From the NCBI RefSeq assembly GCF_900108225.1, contig NZ_FNUZ01000003.1, forward strand, positions 372,001 to 436,000: a stretch of 64,000 bases of DNA, given 5' to 3'. The number at the start of each line of letters is the position of its first letter. Position 1 is the first letter of the stretch. Below are positions 1-9,209 of this stretch, piece after piece. The notes under the pieces are model-generated. The model made no database searches and was not told where the DNA came from. It saw nothing but the letters and a program-made list of their open reading frames with translations. The position numbers and the translations under genes were made by a program. The stretch comes from Thalassococcus halodurans (GTDB lineage: Bacteria; Pseudomonadota; Alphaproteobacteria; Rhodobacterales; Rhodobacteraceae).

Positions 1-1
1 G

Positions 2-26
2 ACTATCCCCCCAATGGGAGGATAGT
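2..26. other. Hairpin near the window start
   Basis: A seven-base arm (2-8) pairs exactly with 20-26, and a CCC/GGG inner stem closes an AAT loop after one mismatch. No T run follows, so it is not a clear intrinsic terminator. It may belong to a gene ending before the window or act as an operator or mRNA structure ahead of xylA. Nothing else is recognisable between here and the xylA leader hairpin. Confidence 0.4.
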
Positions 27-158
27 AAGGATGCAGGTATGGTCCTGTGCCGCGCGTTTGCGTGGCCACTAGGGGTTCCGCCACCAAAGGCGACACCCTG
101 ATAGGCCATCAACCGACATCACCGAACATCCCCAACCAGAGTCTAATTCAGCGGAAAA

Positions 159-176
159 CGCAGGCTTCAGCCTGCG
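159..176 (+). other. xylA leader hairpin
   Basis: A perfect seven-base stem with a TTCA loop sits about 30 bases upstream of the xylA start codon and about 17 bases before its ribosome binding site. A stem of this kind in the 5' untranslated region could protect the mRNA or modulate translation. It lacks a T run and is not a terminator. Confidence 0.45.
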
Positions 177-205
177 CGCCGCGTCGCAAAGTTAAAGGAA
201 CCGCC

Positions 206-1513
206 ATGAGCACCGGATTTTTCGAAGGCCTGTCCAAAGTCACCTACAAAGGCGCTGATGGCGACGGTGATCTAAGCTTCCGTCACTACAATCCCGACGA
301 AGTTGTGATGGGCAAACGCATGGAAGATCACCTGCGCTTTGCCGTCGCCTATTGGCACAGCTTTGCATGGGAAGGCGGCGACCCGTTCGGCGGTCAGACC
401 TTTGAACGCCCGTGGCACCCCCAAGACGACATGGGCCGCGCCAAGATGAAGGCCGATGTCGCGTTCGAGATGTTCGAAATCCTCGGCCAGCCCTACTATT
501 GCTGGCACGACGCCGACATCCGCCCCGAACAGGGCAGCTACGCTGAAAACCTGTCGACCCTGAACGAAATCACCGACTACATGGGTGAAAAACAGGAAGC
601 CACAGGCACCAAGCTGCTGTGGGGCACGGCCAACATGTTCAGCCACCGCCGCTGGATGTCTGGCGCATCCACAAACCCCGATCCGGATGTCTTTGCCTAT
701 GCGGCAGCCACGGTGAAAGGCTGCATGGACGCGACGCACAAACTGAGCGGGGAAAACTATGTGCTGTGGGGCGGTCGTGAAGGCTATGAAACACTGTTGA
801 ACACCGACCTGAATCAGGAATTGGACCACATGGGTCGCTTCCTGAACATGGTGGTCGATTACAAACACAAGATCGGTTTCAAAGGCACCATTCTGGTTGA
901 ACCCAAACCGCAGGAACCGTCCAAGCACCAGTATGACTATGACGCGGCAACCTGCATCGGATTCCTGCGCAAATACGGGCTGGAAAACGAGGTAAAGCTG
1001 AACCTTGAACAGGGTCACGCCATCCTTGCCGGTCATTCGTTCGAACATGAACTGGCAGTTGCGGGTGCCGAGGGCATGCTGGGATCAATCGACATGAACC
1101 GGAACGACTATCAGTCCGGCTGGGACACCGACCAATTCCCGAACAACGTGCCCGAAGTGGCGCTGGCCTATTATCAGGTTCTGAAGGCAGGCGGCTTCAC
1201 CACAGGCGGCACGAACTTTGACGCCAAACTGCGCCGTCAGTCGCTGGATCCCGTCGATCTGATCGCCGGTCATGTTGGTGGCATGGATGTCTGTGCGCGC
1301 GGCCTGAAAGCGGCTGCGGCCATGCTTGAAGACGGCGGTATGGAAGATGCGCTGAAGGATCGCTACGCGGGTTGGGAAACACCTGAGGCACAGGCGATGC
1401 TGAACAGCGATCTGGAAACCATTTCGAACCGCGTTCTGTCCGACAACCTGAATCCCGAACCGCGTTCGGGCCGTCAGGAACGTCTGGAAAACTACATCAA
1501 CAAGTTCGTCTGA
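206..1513 (+). CDS. xylA: Xylose isomerase XylA
   Basis: Cytoplasmic enzyme converting D-xylose to D-xylulose. From the chosen ATG the protein has 435 residues, the normal class II length. The class II active-site residues fall at the positions known for that class: H101 and D104 (WHDADIRPE), E232 and K234 (VEPKPQ), E268 and H271 (NLEQGH), D296, D307, D309 and D339. The frame is open upstream to position 47, but an AAAGGA ribosome binding site lies just before position 206 and family homology begins at MSTGFF. It overlaps the next gene by one base (TGATG), implying coupled translation. No xylulokinase gene is visible and it may lie before the window. Confidence 0.97.
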   Translation: MSTGFFEGLSKVTYKGADGDGDLSFRHYNPDEVVMGKRMEDHLRFAVAYWHSFAWEGGDPFGGQTFERPWHPQDDMGRAKMKADVAFEMFEILGQPYYCWHDADIRPEQGSYAENLSTLNEITDYMGEKQEATGTKLLWGTANMFSHRRWMSGASTNPDPDVFAYAAATVKGCMDATHKLSGENYVLWGGREGYETLLNTDLNQELDHMGRFLNMVVDYKHKIGFKGTILVEPKPQEPSKHQYDYDAATCIGFLRKYGLENEVKLNLEQGHAILAGHSFEHELAVAGAEGMLGSIDMNRNDYQSGWDTDQFPNNVPEVALAYYQVLKAGGFTTGGTNFDAKLRRQSLDPVDLIAGHVGGMDVCARGLKAAAAMLEDGGMEDALKDRYAGWETPEAQAMLNSDLETISNRVLSDNLNPEPRSGRQERLENYINKFV

Positions 1514-2496
1514 TGACCAGCGCCGTCTCTGAAATCCGCAGCCACACCCTGTCTGATGGCGATGTGTCCGTAACCATCCTGTCGATGGGCGCGGCCACGC
1601 AAGACTGGCGTGTGCCTGACGGCACGGGGCGGCGTGTTCCCGTTGTTCTCGGCTATTCCGACCCTGCCGCTTATGCCACGCAAGGCGGGTTTCTGGGTGT
1701 GATCGTCGGGCGGGTTGCCAACCGCATCGCCGGATCAAGCTTTACCTTGGACGGCGTCACACATCATGTGACGCCGAACGAAGGGCCGAACCAGCTGCAT
1801 GGTGGCCCCAAAGGGTGGTGGGCCAAGAACTGGACACTGGAAGCCGACGGCGATCGGGCTGTGCAGTTGACGCTGTCCTCGCCCGACGGTGACATGGGGT
1901 TTCCAGGCTCTGTTCAGGCCCAAATCACCATTTCTTTGGATGGTCATCGCCTGACTTACGACATGTCCGCCACCTGCGAACGGCCGACGCCGATCAATCT
2001 GGCGAACCATAACTACTACAACCTGATGGGCAACGGGCCGATCTGGGACCACCAGATGAAAGTGAACGCGGATCGCTTTACGCCTACGGGCGGCGATCTG
2101 CTGCCAACCGGTGACATCGCCCCTGTTGAAGGCACGAAATACGACTACAGGCAGATGCGGCGCATTGCCGATGCCGATCCTGCACGCAGTGTCAGCGACA
2201 TCAACTTTGCCCTGAATGGCGAAAGGGACGAAGCAGTCTCTGTTCTTGCCCAAAACGGCCTTCAGTTGCGCATGTGGACCGATCAGCCGGGGCTGCAGTT
2301 TTATACCGGTCAAGGCATCACCGCCGGTGCAAAACCACTAGACGGTCAAACACACGCGCCGTGCCATGGCATCGCACTTGAACCGCAGGGTTTTCCGGAC
2401 GCGGTCAACCAACCCAATTTTCCATCAGTGATTTGCACGCCAGAAAAACCGTATAAACAAGTCACCACAGCCGAGATCGCGCCGAGGATGAAATGA
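1513..2496 (+). CDS. Aldose 1-epimerase (galactose mutarotase family)
   Basis: 327 residues. Interconverts the alpha and beta anomers of an aldose; next to xylA the substrate is plausibly D-xylose, supplying the anomer the isomerase uses. Family motifs are NRIAGSSFTLDG, the substrate-binding stretch NQLHGGPKGW, the central NLANHNYYNL (catalytic His region) and the C-terminal GIALEPQGFPDAVN, whose Glu is the usual base. There is no signal peptide. The start overlaps the xylA stop and the end overlaps the next start by four bases (ATGA), so the three genes look like one translationally coupled operon. Confidence 0.9.
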   Translation: MTSAVSEIRSHTLSDGDVSVTILSMGAATQDWRVPDGTGRRVPVVLGYSDPAAYATQGGFLGVIVGRVANRIAGSSFTLDGVTHHVTPNEGPNQLHGGPKGWWAKNWTLEADGDRAVQLTLSSPDGDMGFPGSVQAQITISLDGHRLTYDMSATCERPTPINLANHNYYNLMGNGPIWDHQMKVNADRFTPTGGDLLPTGDIAPVEGTKYDYRQMRRIADADPARSVSDINFALNGERDEAVSVLAQNGLQLRMWTDQPGLQFYTGQGITAGAKPLDGQTHAPCHGIALEPQGFPDAVNQPNFPSVICTPEKPYKQVTTAEIAPRMK

Positions 2497-3794
2497 CACG
2501 TTGGACCGCTGCCCTGTTCGCATTGGCAACACCGCTTGCCGCTGGCCCTTTGCCATCGGCTGATGCAGTTTTTCCGGAACAGGACCAGCGATTGGTCAAA
2601 CTTGGCTGGCACCTGTTTTACGACCCGATCCTAAGCGGCAACAAAGAGGTTGCCTGCGCGACCTGCCATCACCCGAAGCATGGCACCAGTGATGGCCTGT
2701 CTTTGGGTTTGGGCGATGGCGGACGCGGTTTGGGCCCCGACCGTGTAGCCAGCGTTAAAAACCCGCCTGAACAACGCATTCCCCGCAATGCGCCGGCCCT
2801 GTTCAACCTTGGCGCGGAAGAATTCGGCGTGATGTTCCACGACGGGCGACTGGAACGAAACCCTGATCACCCCGACGGCATCCGCACACCGCTTGGCGCT
2901 GAAATGGTGCACGGGTTCAGCGGCGTACTGTCCGCGCAATCCATGTTTCCTGTGTTGTCGGGCCACGAGATGGCCGGGCACTATTCGGAAAGCGACGTGT
3001 CACAGGCCGTAAGGCAGGGTTTTCTGACCGGTGAAGGCGGGGCATGGCAGATTATTTCGGACCGCGTGGCCGCGATCCCCGCCTACCGCGACGGATTTGC
3101 CGAGGTTTTGGGAAAAGACCAACGGATCGGGTTTACCCACATTTCTGACGCGCTGGCCGCGTTTATGGCTTGGGAATGGCGTGCGGATAACAGCCCGTTT
3201 GATCAGTACCTGAAAGGCGAAGCTGAGCTGGGTGACGCTGCCATGCGGGGCATGGAATTGTTCTACGGCGATGCCGGTTGCGGCACATGTCATTCGGGCC
3301 AGTTCCAGACTGATCACGATTTCCACGCAATCGCCATGCCCCAGATCGGGCCGGGCAAAGCCGCGCCTTACGAACGCCATGCGCGTGATGAAGGCCGGAT
3401 GCGCGTCACAGGCCGCGTGGACGATGCCTACGCATTCCGCACGCCGTCGCTGCGCAACATCACAGAAACCGGGCCATATGGCCACACAGGGGCCTATTCA
3501 TCGCTAGAGGCCACTGTGCGCCACCACCTGAACCCTGTCGGATCGTTGATGTCCTACGACAGAACACAGGCCGTTCTGCCGACACTAGAACGCGTAAATG
3601 ACTGGCGTGTAATGGATGACACAGACGAGGTTCTGGCCATTGCCGAGGCAAACGAATTGCACTCTCTGACGCTGTCCGATGGTCAGGTTGCAGATATTCT
3701 GGCCTTTCTGGAGACTTTGACCGACGAGGCATCCATCGCGGGCAAACTGGGCGTTCCGGACAGCGTTCCAAGCGGCCTTGCGGTACCGAACTAG
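2493..3794 (+). CDS. Di-haem cytochrome c peroxidase/MauG-family protein
   Basis: 433 residues with an N-terminal signal peptide (MTRWTAALFALATPLAAG), so periplasmic. Two c-type haem motifs are present: CATCH at residues 55-59 and CGTCH at 263-267, the layout of bacterial di-haem peroxidases and of MauG-like enzymes that oxidise protein side chains. FHDGRLERNPD and RTPSLRNITETGPYGHTG match the family. Members reduce H2O2 or modify a partner protein; which applies here cannot be read from sequence. It is coupled to the epimerase by ATGA, which is odd for a xylose operon. It converges on the FG-GAP gene three bases away, with no terminator between. Confidence 0.9.
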   Translation: MTRWTAALFALATPLAAGPLPSADAVFPEQDQRLVKLGWHLFYDPILSGNKEVACATCHHPKHGTSDGLSLGLGDGGRGLGPDRVASVKNPPEQRIPRNAPALFNLGAEEFGVMFHDGRLERNPDHPDGIRTPLGAEMVHGFSGVLSAQSMFPVLSGHEMAGHYSESDVSQAVRQGFLTGEGGAWQIISDRVAAIPAYRDGFAEVLGKDQRIGFTHISDALAAFMAWEWRADNSPFDQYLKGEAELGDAAMRGMELFYGDAGCGTCHSGQFQTDHDFHAIAMPQIGPGKAAPYERHARDEGRMRVTGRVDDAYAFRTPSLRNITETGPYGHTGAYSSLEATVRHHLNPVGSLMSYDRTQAVLPTLERVNDWRVMDDTDEVLAIAEANELHSLTLSDGQVADILAFLETLTDEASIAGKLGVPDSVPSGLAVPN

Positions 3795-3797
3795 GCT

Positions 3798-5333
3798 CTA
3801 TTCCGGCCTAATCCGAAGCAGCTTGCCGTTCCGCACGACTTTGATGTTCTGATTGGTCGCAGCGTAGGCCCAATCGCTGGCGACGCCGTCCGGCCAGATC
3901 ACGCGAAGCTTCACGCCCTGCGATTTACCCAGGCCGAAATGCTCGGGCACAAGGCTGCCGCCTGCATGGCCGCCACCAACGGTGATTTCCCGCGCGATCA
4001 CTCGGGTGCCTGTATCAAGCTCGATCCACGCGCCAACCGCGTCGCGGTTGGTGCCAGACTGTTGCAGGTCAACAGTCAGGTAAGCCCCCGTTCCAGCGGT
4101 CACGTTTTGCCAAACCTCAACCGGCGCGCGGCGATTTACGACGGCCAGATCCAGCAGACCGTCCATGTTCAGATCAACCAGCGCAGCACCGCGTCCGCGA
4201 TGCGTCGACGCAATGCCAGCGGTGTCGCCGGCTTCTGTCCAATTGCGCTGGCCTTCAGCGATCAGCAGAGAATTCGGATCCAACATCGCGTTTCCGGGCA
4301 TCTGTTCGACGTTGCCCTTGGCAATAAAGATGTCGTCCAGCCCGTCGTTTTGGACGTCACCAAACGCCGTGTGCCATCCGGTCGAGGGGCGGCCATCTTC
4401 GCCCGTGTAGGGCCGCTGCGCCGTCGTGCCCCAACCATAGGGCGCATCAACCCAAGACGGCGATCCAGCGCGTTCCATCACCTGAAGCCGCTGGTCGCCC
4501 ATCGACGACAACATGACATCCGGCAACCCATCACCCGTCACATCGCGGCTGGCAATGCCCATGCCCCACAGCTCGTATTCGTGCCAGCCATCCTCTTCGG
4601 TCAACAGGCGGGGCGTTTCATCCAGACGCCAAAGCTGTTCTGATCCACCGCGGACATAGTAGTGCCGATCATTGCTGACACGCAGGTCCGCTTGACCACT
4701 ACGCGACCAATCCGAAAACAACATCGACAGCGCACAAAAGCCTGGCGAAAGTGTCACTGATTCAGCGTAACTTGCGCCTTTGGGCCGATAGAGGGTGTTG
4801 TCATCACAGGCCTCGAACGGACCGTTTGGATCGTCACGATCCACGTAGTTTCCAAAGGCCAAAGTCGGCAGTGTCTGGCCGTTTCCCCATGTGGCGGAAA
4901 ACGCCGTTGTCCAGCGGTCGTCTGATATAAACCCAAGGTCTACAAAGTCGGAAAACGCGCAGTCGGGACCACCCTTCATCAAGCGGTTCTTTCCCGTGCC
5001 GATCAGCACAAGGTCGGTGACACCGTCGCTATCCACATCGATGGGATACGCCCCGCTAAGACCGGTCAACGCGATGGATGCGGGCGTATCCAGTTCGAAA
5101 GAGATAACTTCGCTGCTTGAGGTGTTCCGGAACAAACCTGCCGGTGCCTCACCCCCTGCTGCGAACAGCTCGGGCAGGCCGTCGCCGCTGCAATCAAAAA
5201 CGGCAAGACCGCCGCCAACAAAGTGATCCCACCCGCCGACATACTGATGTTCGGGAATAGCGACAGGTTCGAATTTCGGTCCGGCAATGGCGGGCGAGGC
5301 GGCCAGCAGAAGAACGTAAAGCTTAGCCTGCAT
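3798..5333 (-). CDS. Secreted FG-GAP/VCBS protein with ASPIC/UnbV domain (CRTAC1-like)
   Basis: 511 residues from the chosen ATG, which gives a clean signal peptide (MQAKLYVLLLAASPAIAG); a longer frame adds 16 residues with no secretion signal. The body is a beta-propeller of FG-GAP repeats with calcium-loop motifs such as DCSGDGLPELF, DVDSDGVTDL, DVTGDGLPDV, DVQNDGLDDI and DLNMDGLLDL. The C-terminal part (about residues 430-500) is an ASPIC/UnbV domain (VGAWIELDTG, LRVIWPDG). Such proteins are extracytoplasmic and their biochemical role is poorly defined. The start overlaps the 3' end of xylR by 11 bases, so it is probably co-transcribed with xylR, and it faces the di-haem peroxidase. Confidence 0.85.
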   Translation of the reverse strand: MQAKLYVLLLAASPAIAGPKFEPVAIPEHQYVGGWDHFVGGGLAVFDCSGDGLPELFAAGGEAPAGLFRNTSSSEVISFELDTPASIALTGLSGAYPIDVDSDGVTDLVLIGTGKNRLMKGGPDCAFSDFVDLGFISDDRWTTAFSATWGNGQTLPTLAFGNYVDRDDPNGPFEACDDNTLYRPKGASYAESVTLSPGFCALSMLFSDWSRSGQADLRVSNDRHYYVRGGSEQLWRLDETPRLLTEEDGWHEYELWGMGIASRDVTGDGLPDVMLSSMGDQRLQVMERAGSPSWVDAPYGWGTTAQRPYTGEDGRPSTGWHTAFGDVQNDGLDDIFIAKGNVEQMPGNAMLDPNSLLIAEGQRNWTEAGDTAGIASTHRGRGAALVDLNMDGLLDLAVVNRRAPVEVWQNVTAGTGAYLTVDLQQSGTNRDAVGAWIELDTGTRVIAREITVGGGHAGGSLVPEHFGLGKSQGVKLRVIWPDGVASDWAYAATNQNIKVVRNGKLLRIRPE

Positions 5334-6522
5334 TTTCGCCGATCTCGCGCAGGGACCGTTCGGCAACCTGATCAATTGCATAGGCTGCCGCCCCTTTTGC
5401 CCACATCAAATCGCCCCACTTATGGGTGACGATTTCCGGCGGTGGCAAGTCGACGTGAACGACCTGACGGCGCACGTCTTCGAAAACAGACTCTTCGAAC
5501 AGATGGTCGAACTGCATCCGTTCGCCTGCAAGAATGATCAACTGCGGATCAAACACGTTCACAAGGTTCGCAAGCCCCATGGCAAACATACGGCCCGCGC
5601 GGTTCACGATCTTCAGTGCAGCTTCGTCGCCATCTTTGGCCGCCTGTAAAACCGTTGCGACGCGCCTGTCATTTTCTTCGATATGAGGCGCTGAAATCGC
5701 CGCCTCACGCTCGATCGCGTAGTCGGCGACATAGGCCTCAAGGCAACCGCGCTGACCGCAGCGGCACATCGCGCCATCCAGCTGCACCTTTGTATGACCG
5801 AATTCAGCGCCGCACCCGCGGTCGCCTCGGTACAGCTGACCGTTCAGAACGATGCCCATACCAACACCGGATTCAATGGTCACAACGATGAAATCGGTAT
5901 GCTCTGTTCCGCGGCCGAAATACTGCTCGGCCACAGCGACAAGGTTGGCATCGTTGTCAATAAAAACAGGGACTTCGATCTTTTCCGAGATGATGTCCTG
6001 AAGCGGGATATTGCGTTCGGTCAACGACGGCGACCAATGCACAAATCCGCGCGATGCATCAATAAAACCGGCAAGCCCGATCCCGACCCCGGACAGCCGC
6101 GAATAGGGCATCGCGTATTTGTCCAACGCCGCCTTTAGGGCGGTGCGCAATTCCCCTGCCATATCCGCCGAAGACAGCACTGACGCGCTAAGTGGCGTCT
6201 CATATTCGCCGATCAATTCGCCTGCAAAATCCATAAGCGCAATCGACAGCGTATCGTGGGCAACTTTGACCCCTGCAACCAGATGCGCCTGACCTCGAAT
6301 CGCCAGATCGACCCTTGGCCGACCCCGCTTTGTTCCACGGTCGGATGCAGGGGCTGCGATCTCTTCGATCAGACCGTCGCGCAGCATTTCGGCAGTGACG
6401 GTTGTAACCGTCGCCTGAGAGATTCCCGTCGCCTGAGCCACGTCGATACGGGCGATTCGTCCGGCTGAACGAATCGCGTCTAATATGGCTTTTCTGCTTA
6501 GGCCACGCTGGTCCTGGATCAT
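5323..6522 (-). CDS. xylR: ROK-family xylose repressor XylR
   Basis: 399 residues from the chosen ATG, which is preceded by a GGGAGAGAG ribosome binding site; a frame open to 6675 lacks one. The N-terminus is a winged helix-turn-helix (IARIDVAQATGISQATVTT). The remainder is a ROK sugar-binding fold with an EFGHTKV histidine motif and a CRCGQRGCLEAYV zinc cluster. ROK regulators of this layout repress xylose genes and release DNA on binding xylose. Its position, divergent from xylFHG and convergent with the xylA unit, supports that role. The likely operator is the palindrome at 6622-6645. Confidence 0.9.
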   Translation of the reverse strand: MIQDQRGLSRKAILDAIRSAGRIARIDVAQATGISQATVTTVTAEMLRDGLIEEIAAPASDRGTKRGRPRVDLAIRGQAHLVAGVKVAHDTLSIALMDFAGELIGEYETPLSASVLSSADMAGELRTALKAALDKYAMPYSRLSGVGIGLAGFIDASRGFVHWSPSLTERNIPLQDIISEKIEVPVFIDNDANLVAVAEQYFGRGTEHTDFIVVTIESGVGMGIVLNGQLYRGDRGCGAEFGHTKVQLDGAMCRCGQRGCLEAYVADYAIEREAAISAPHIEENDRRVATVLQAAKDGDEAALKIVNRAGRMFAMGLANLVNVFDPQLIILAGERMQFDHLFEESVFEDVRRQVVHVDLPPPEIVTHKWGDLMWAKGAAAYAIDQVAERSLREIGENAG

Positions 6523-6621
6523 TTTTTGTCTCTCTCCCGACGAGAAGACGTAATTTATTTTTTCCACTAAATCAATTTTCATGACGCCAGCGGAATCGAG
6601 TGATTTTCGCCTGTCGAAAGA

Positions 6622-6645
6622 TTTAATTTGATTTTCAAATTTAAA
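6622..6645. promoter_or_regulatory. Putative XylR operator (AT-rich palindrome)
   Basis: An interrupted inverted repeat TTTAATTTGA / TCAAATTTAAA separated by three bases, one base short of perfect symmetry, lies in the 197-bp gap between xylR and xylF. It is about 75 bases before the xylF start and about 100 before the xylR start. AT-rich palindromes are typical of ROK repressor sites. A weaker ATTTA-N10-TAAAT pair at 6553-6572, close to the xylR start, may be a second site. Assignment to XylR is inferred from position. Confidence 0.6.
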
Positions 6646-6719
6646 CGCGGCATCATTCAGGAACACGCACCTCAAACCGCAAAAAGGAATCGGGGTGTTG
6701 TTACTGTTGGGAGGAAATT

Positions 6720-7751
6720 ATGAAAAAGTTTATCGCCGCTGCAGCGGCTACGTTCACTATGGCGGCATCCACAATGGCGATGGCAGAAAGCCACGGCGTC
6801 ACTGTTGGTGTGAGCTGGTCGAACTTCCAGGAAGAACGCTGGAAAACCGACGAAGCCGCGATCAAGGCAGCTCTGGAAGCCGCTGGCGCATCCTACATTT
6901 CGGCTGACGCGCAGGCATCTGCTGCCAAACAGCTGACAGACATCGAAGCCTTGATCACACAAGGCGCAGACGCGCTGATCATCCTTGCGATGGACAAGGA
7001 CGCGATCGGCCCGGCAATTGACCAGGCAGACGCAGAAGGCATTCCGGTTGTTGGTTATGACCGTCTGATCGAAGACGACCGCACCTTCTACCTGACCTTC
7101 GACAACAAAGGCGTTGGCCGCATCATCGCGGAAACAGTTACAGCGGCTCAGCCCGAAGGTAACTTCGCAATCATCAAAGGCGACAAGGGTGACCCGAACG
7201 CGCTGTTCCTGCTGGAAGGCATGATGGAAGTCATCGGTGACGACGTTGAGTCCGGCAAAATCAAGATCGTTGGCGAAGCATTCACCGACGGTTGGAAGCC
7301 TGACAACGCTCAGAAAAACATGGAACAGATCCTGACAGCCAACAACAACAACGTTGACGCCGTTCTGGCCGAAAACGACGGTATGGCTGGTGGCGTTATC
7401 GCCGCTCTGGAAGCACAGGGCCTGAACGTTCCGGTTGGTGGTCAGGACGGCGACCATGCTGCTCTGAACCGCGTTGCACGCGGCACCCAGACTGTATCCG
7501 TCTGGAAAGACTCGCGTCAGCTGGGCGCAGCTGCTGCTGATATTGCCGTTGCTCTGGCAGGCGGCACAGCGATGTCCGACATCGAAGGTGCTGTAAAATG
7601 GTCCGGCGGCGAGAAGGGCGTTGAAATGAACGCGATCTTCCTGGCACCGACACCGGTTACAAAAGACAACATCAACGTGGTTATCGATGCTGGCCACATT
7701 GCAAAAGACAAGGTCTGCGCAGGCGCCATGGACGGCGTAGCTGGCTGCTGA
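6720..7751 (+). CDS. xylF: D-xylose ABC transporter substrate-binding protein XylF
   Basis: 343 residues; a strong GGGAGGA ribosome binding site precedes the ATG. The signal peptide ends at AMA|ES, placing it in the periplasm. It has the type I sugar-binding fold of the XylF/RbsB family: GVSWSNFQEERWKTD at the N-terminus, LIILAMDKDAIGPAIDQA, VVGYDRLIEDD and LAENDGMAGGVIAAL. It captures D-xylose and delivers it to XylH/XylG. It is the first gene of xylFHG and divergent from xylR. A perfect hairpin just after the stop may stabilise its transcript so that it is made in excess. Confidence 0.95.
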   Translation: MKKFIAAAAATFTMAASTMAMAESHGVTVGVSWSNFQEERWKTDEAAIKAALEAAGASYISADAQASAAKQLTDIEALITQGADALIILAMDKDAIGPAIDQADAEGIPVVGYDRLIEDDRTFYLTFDNKGVGRIIAETVTAAQPEGNFAIIKGDKGDPNALFLLEGMMEVIGDDVESGKIKIVGEAFTDGWKPDNAQKNMEQILTANNNNVDAVLAENDGMAGGVIAALEAQGLNVPVGGQDGDHAALNRVARGTQTVSVWKDSRQLGAAAADIAVALAGGTAMSDIEGAVKWSGGEKGVEMNAIFLAPTPVTKDNINVVIDAGHIAKDKVCAGAMDGVAGC

Positions 7752-7760
7752 TCTGATTTC

Positions 7761-7790
7761 GCGACCCGGCGGATGCGTCTGCCGGGTCGC
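7761..7790 (+). other. Perfect hairpin between xylF and xylH
   Basis: A perfect ten-base GC-rich stem (7761-7770 with 7781-7790) closes a ten-base loop ten bases after the xylF stop. It is followed by CCCCC rather than a T run, so full termination is unlikely. It more plausibly stabilises upstream xylF mRNA or partly attenuates xylHG, as seen in many binding-protein transport operons. Confidence 0.6.
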
Positions 7791-7869
7791 CCCCTAATCC
7801 TTCTCCCGAAAATCACTGCTCCCTCCACGTGCCTTGTGCGCGTATGATCAGGGTATGAAAGAGGACGTG

Positions 7870-9198
7870 ATGAGCGATTCCACAACCACACCGACATCCA
7901 CCGATACGAGGCAACCGGCCAAAAGCGCCGTGTCCCGTTTCCTTCAAGCAACTGAACTGGACACACGCCTGATCGGTATGATCGGTGCATTGGCCCTGAT
8001 CTGGATCGGATTTCACCTATACGGCCAACTTGTGAATGGCTTCGGTGCCTTCCTGACGCCGCGCAACCTGTGGAACCTGTCGGTTCAGACCGCATCTGTA
8101 GGCATCATGGCCTGCGGTATGGTTTTGGTCATCATCACGCGCCACATCGACCTGTCGGTTGGTTCGCTGTTGGGTTTCTGTGCGGTGACAATGGGCGTCA
8201 CGCAGGTTTGGATTCTTCCCGGCCTTCTTGGCATCGGTCATCCGCTGATCTGGATTATCGCGGTCATCGTTGGCCTGATCACCGGCACGCTGGTTGGCGC
8301 ATTGCACGGTTGGCTGGTGGCCTACCGCAACATCCCCGCGTTCATCGTGACATTGGGCGGCCTTCTGGTCTGGCGCGGTGCTGCCTTCCTGATCGCCCGC
8401 GGTGAAACGATTTCCCCTGTTGATGAGACATTCAAGCTTTTGGGCGGTGGCCCTTTTGGTGCGATTGGCGCGACAGGCAGCTGGATTGTTGGTCTGATTG
8501 GCTGTGCCGCTGCAATTGCGATGGTTTTCTTCGGTCGCCGTCAACGCCTGCGCTTTGGCTTTGCCCTGCGCCCTGTCTGGGCCGACGTGTTCATTGCGGG
8601 CCTCAGCTGCTCGGCCATTATCGGTGCAGTTCTGCTGGTAAACTCTTACCCATGGCCCAAAGGCATCGTGAAGCGCTATGCCGCTGAAAACAACATCACC
8701 ATCCCTGAAGGTGGCCTGTTCATCAGCCACGGCTTTGCGATCCCCGTTCTGATCCTGATCGCCGTCGCGATCGTTATGACCATCGTCATGAGCCGCACAC
8801 GCTTTGGCCGCTATGTCTATGCCATCGGCGGCAACCCCGAAGCCGCCGCTCTGGCAGGTATCAACACCAAGCTGATGACCGTGAAAATCTTTGCCTTGAT
8901 GGGCTTCTTGGCCGGTCTGTCTGCTGCCGTGGCATCCGCCCGACTGGGGTCGGCCACAAACGCTCTGGGTACGCTGGACGAACTCTATGTCATCGCGGCG
9001 GCTGTTATTGGCGGCACGTCACTGGCAGGGGGTGTCGGCACGATCTATGGCGCGGTTCTGGGGGCCTTGGTCATGCAGTCGCTGCAAACCGGCATGGTTC
9101 TGATCGGCTTTGACGCTGCTATCCAGCAAATCGTTGTGGGTTCGGTCCTCGTTCTCGCTGTGTACCTTGATAACCTGTACCGCCGCGCGGCCAAGTGA
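7870..9198 (+). CDS. xylH: Xylose ABC transporter permease XylH
   Basis: 442 residues; an AGAGGA ribosome binding site supports this ATG over in-frame ATGs a few codons upstream. It is an inner-membrane permease of the RbsC/XylH family with about ten hydrophobic segments. Family motifs are [32 protein letters not shown] and, near the C-terminus, [20 protein letters not shown] and [14 protein letters not shown]. It is longer than ribose permeases because of an insertion around residues 200-280, as expected for XylH. It lies between xylF and xylG with short gaps. Confidence 0.93.
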   Translation: MSDSTTTPTSTDTRQPAKSAVSRFLQATELDTRLIGMIGALALIWIGFHLYGQLVNGFGAFLTPRNLWNLSVQTASVGIMACGMVLVIITRHIDLSVGSLLGFCAVTMGVTQVWILPGLLGIGHPLIWIIAVIVGLITGTLVGALHGWLVAYRNIPAFIVTLGGLLVWRGAAFLIARGETISPVDETFKLLGGGPFGAIGATGSWIVGLIGCAAAIAMVFFGRRQRLRFGFALRPVWADVFIAGLSCSAIIGAVLLVNSYPWPKGIVKRYAAENNITIPEGGLFISHGFAIPVLILIAVAIVMTIVMSRTRFGRYVYAIGGNPEAAALAGINTKLMTVKIFALMGFLAGLSAAVASARLGSATNALGTLDELYVIAAAVIGGTSLAGGVGTIYGAVLGALVMQSLQTGMVLIGFDAAIQQIVVGSVLVLAVYLDNLYRRAAK

Positions 9199-9209
9199 GG
9201 AGCCAGACA

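Noticed and set aside
47-205. N-terminal extension of xylA by 53 codons
   Set aside because: The class II active-site numbering fits exactly from the ATG at 206, which has a good ribosome binding site; the extension contains the leader hairpin.
6523-6675. N-terminal extension of xylR by 51 codons
   Set aside because: No ribosome binding site, composition unlike ROK proteins and it would cover the operator region; the GGGAGAGAG-preceded ATG at 6522 fits the family.
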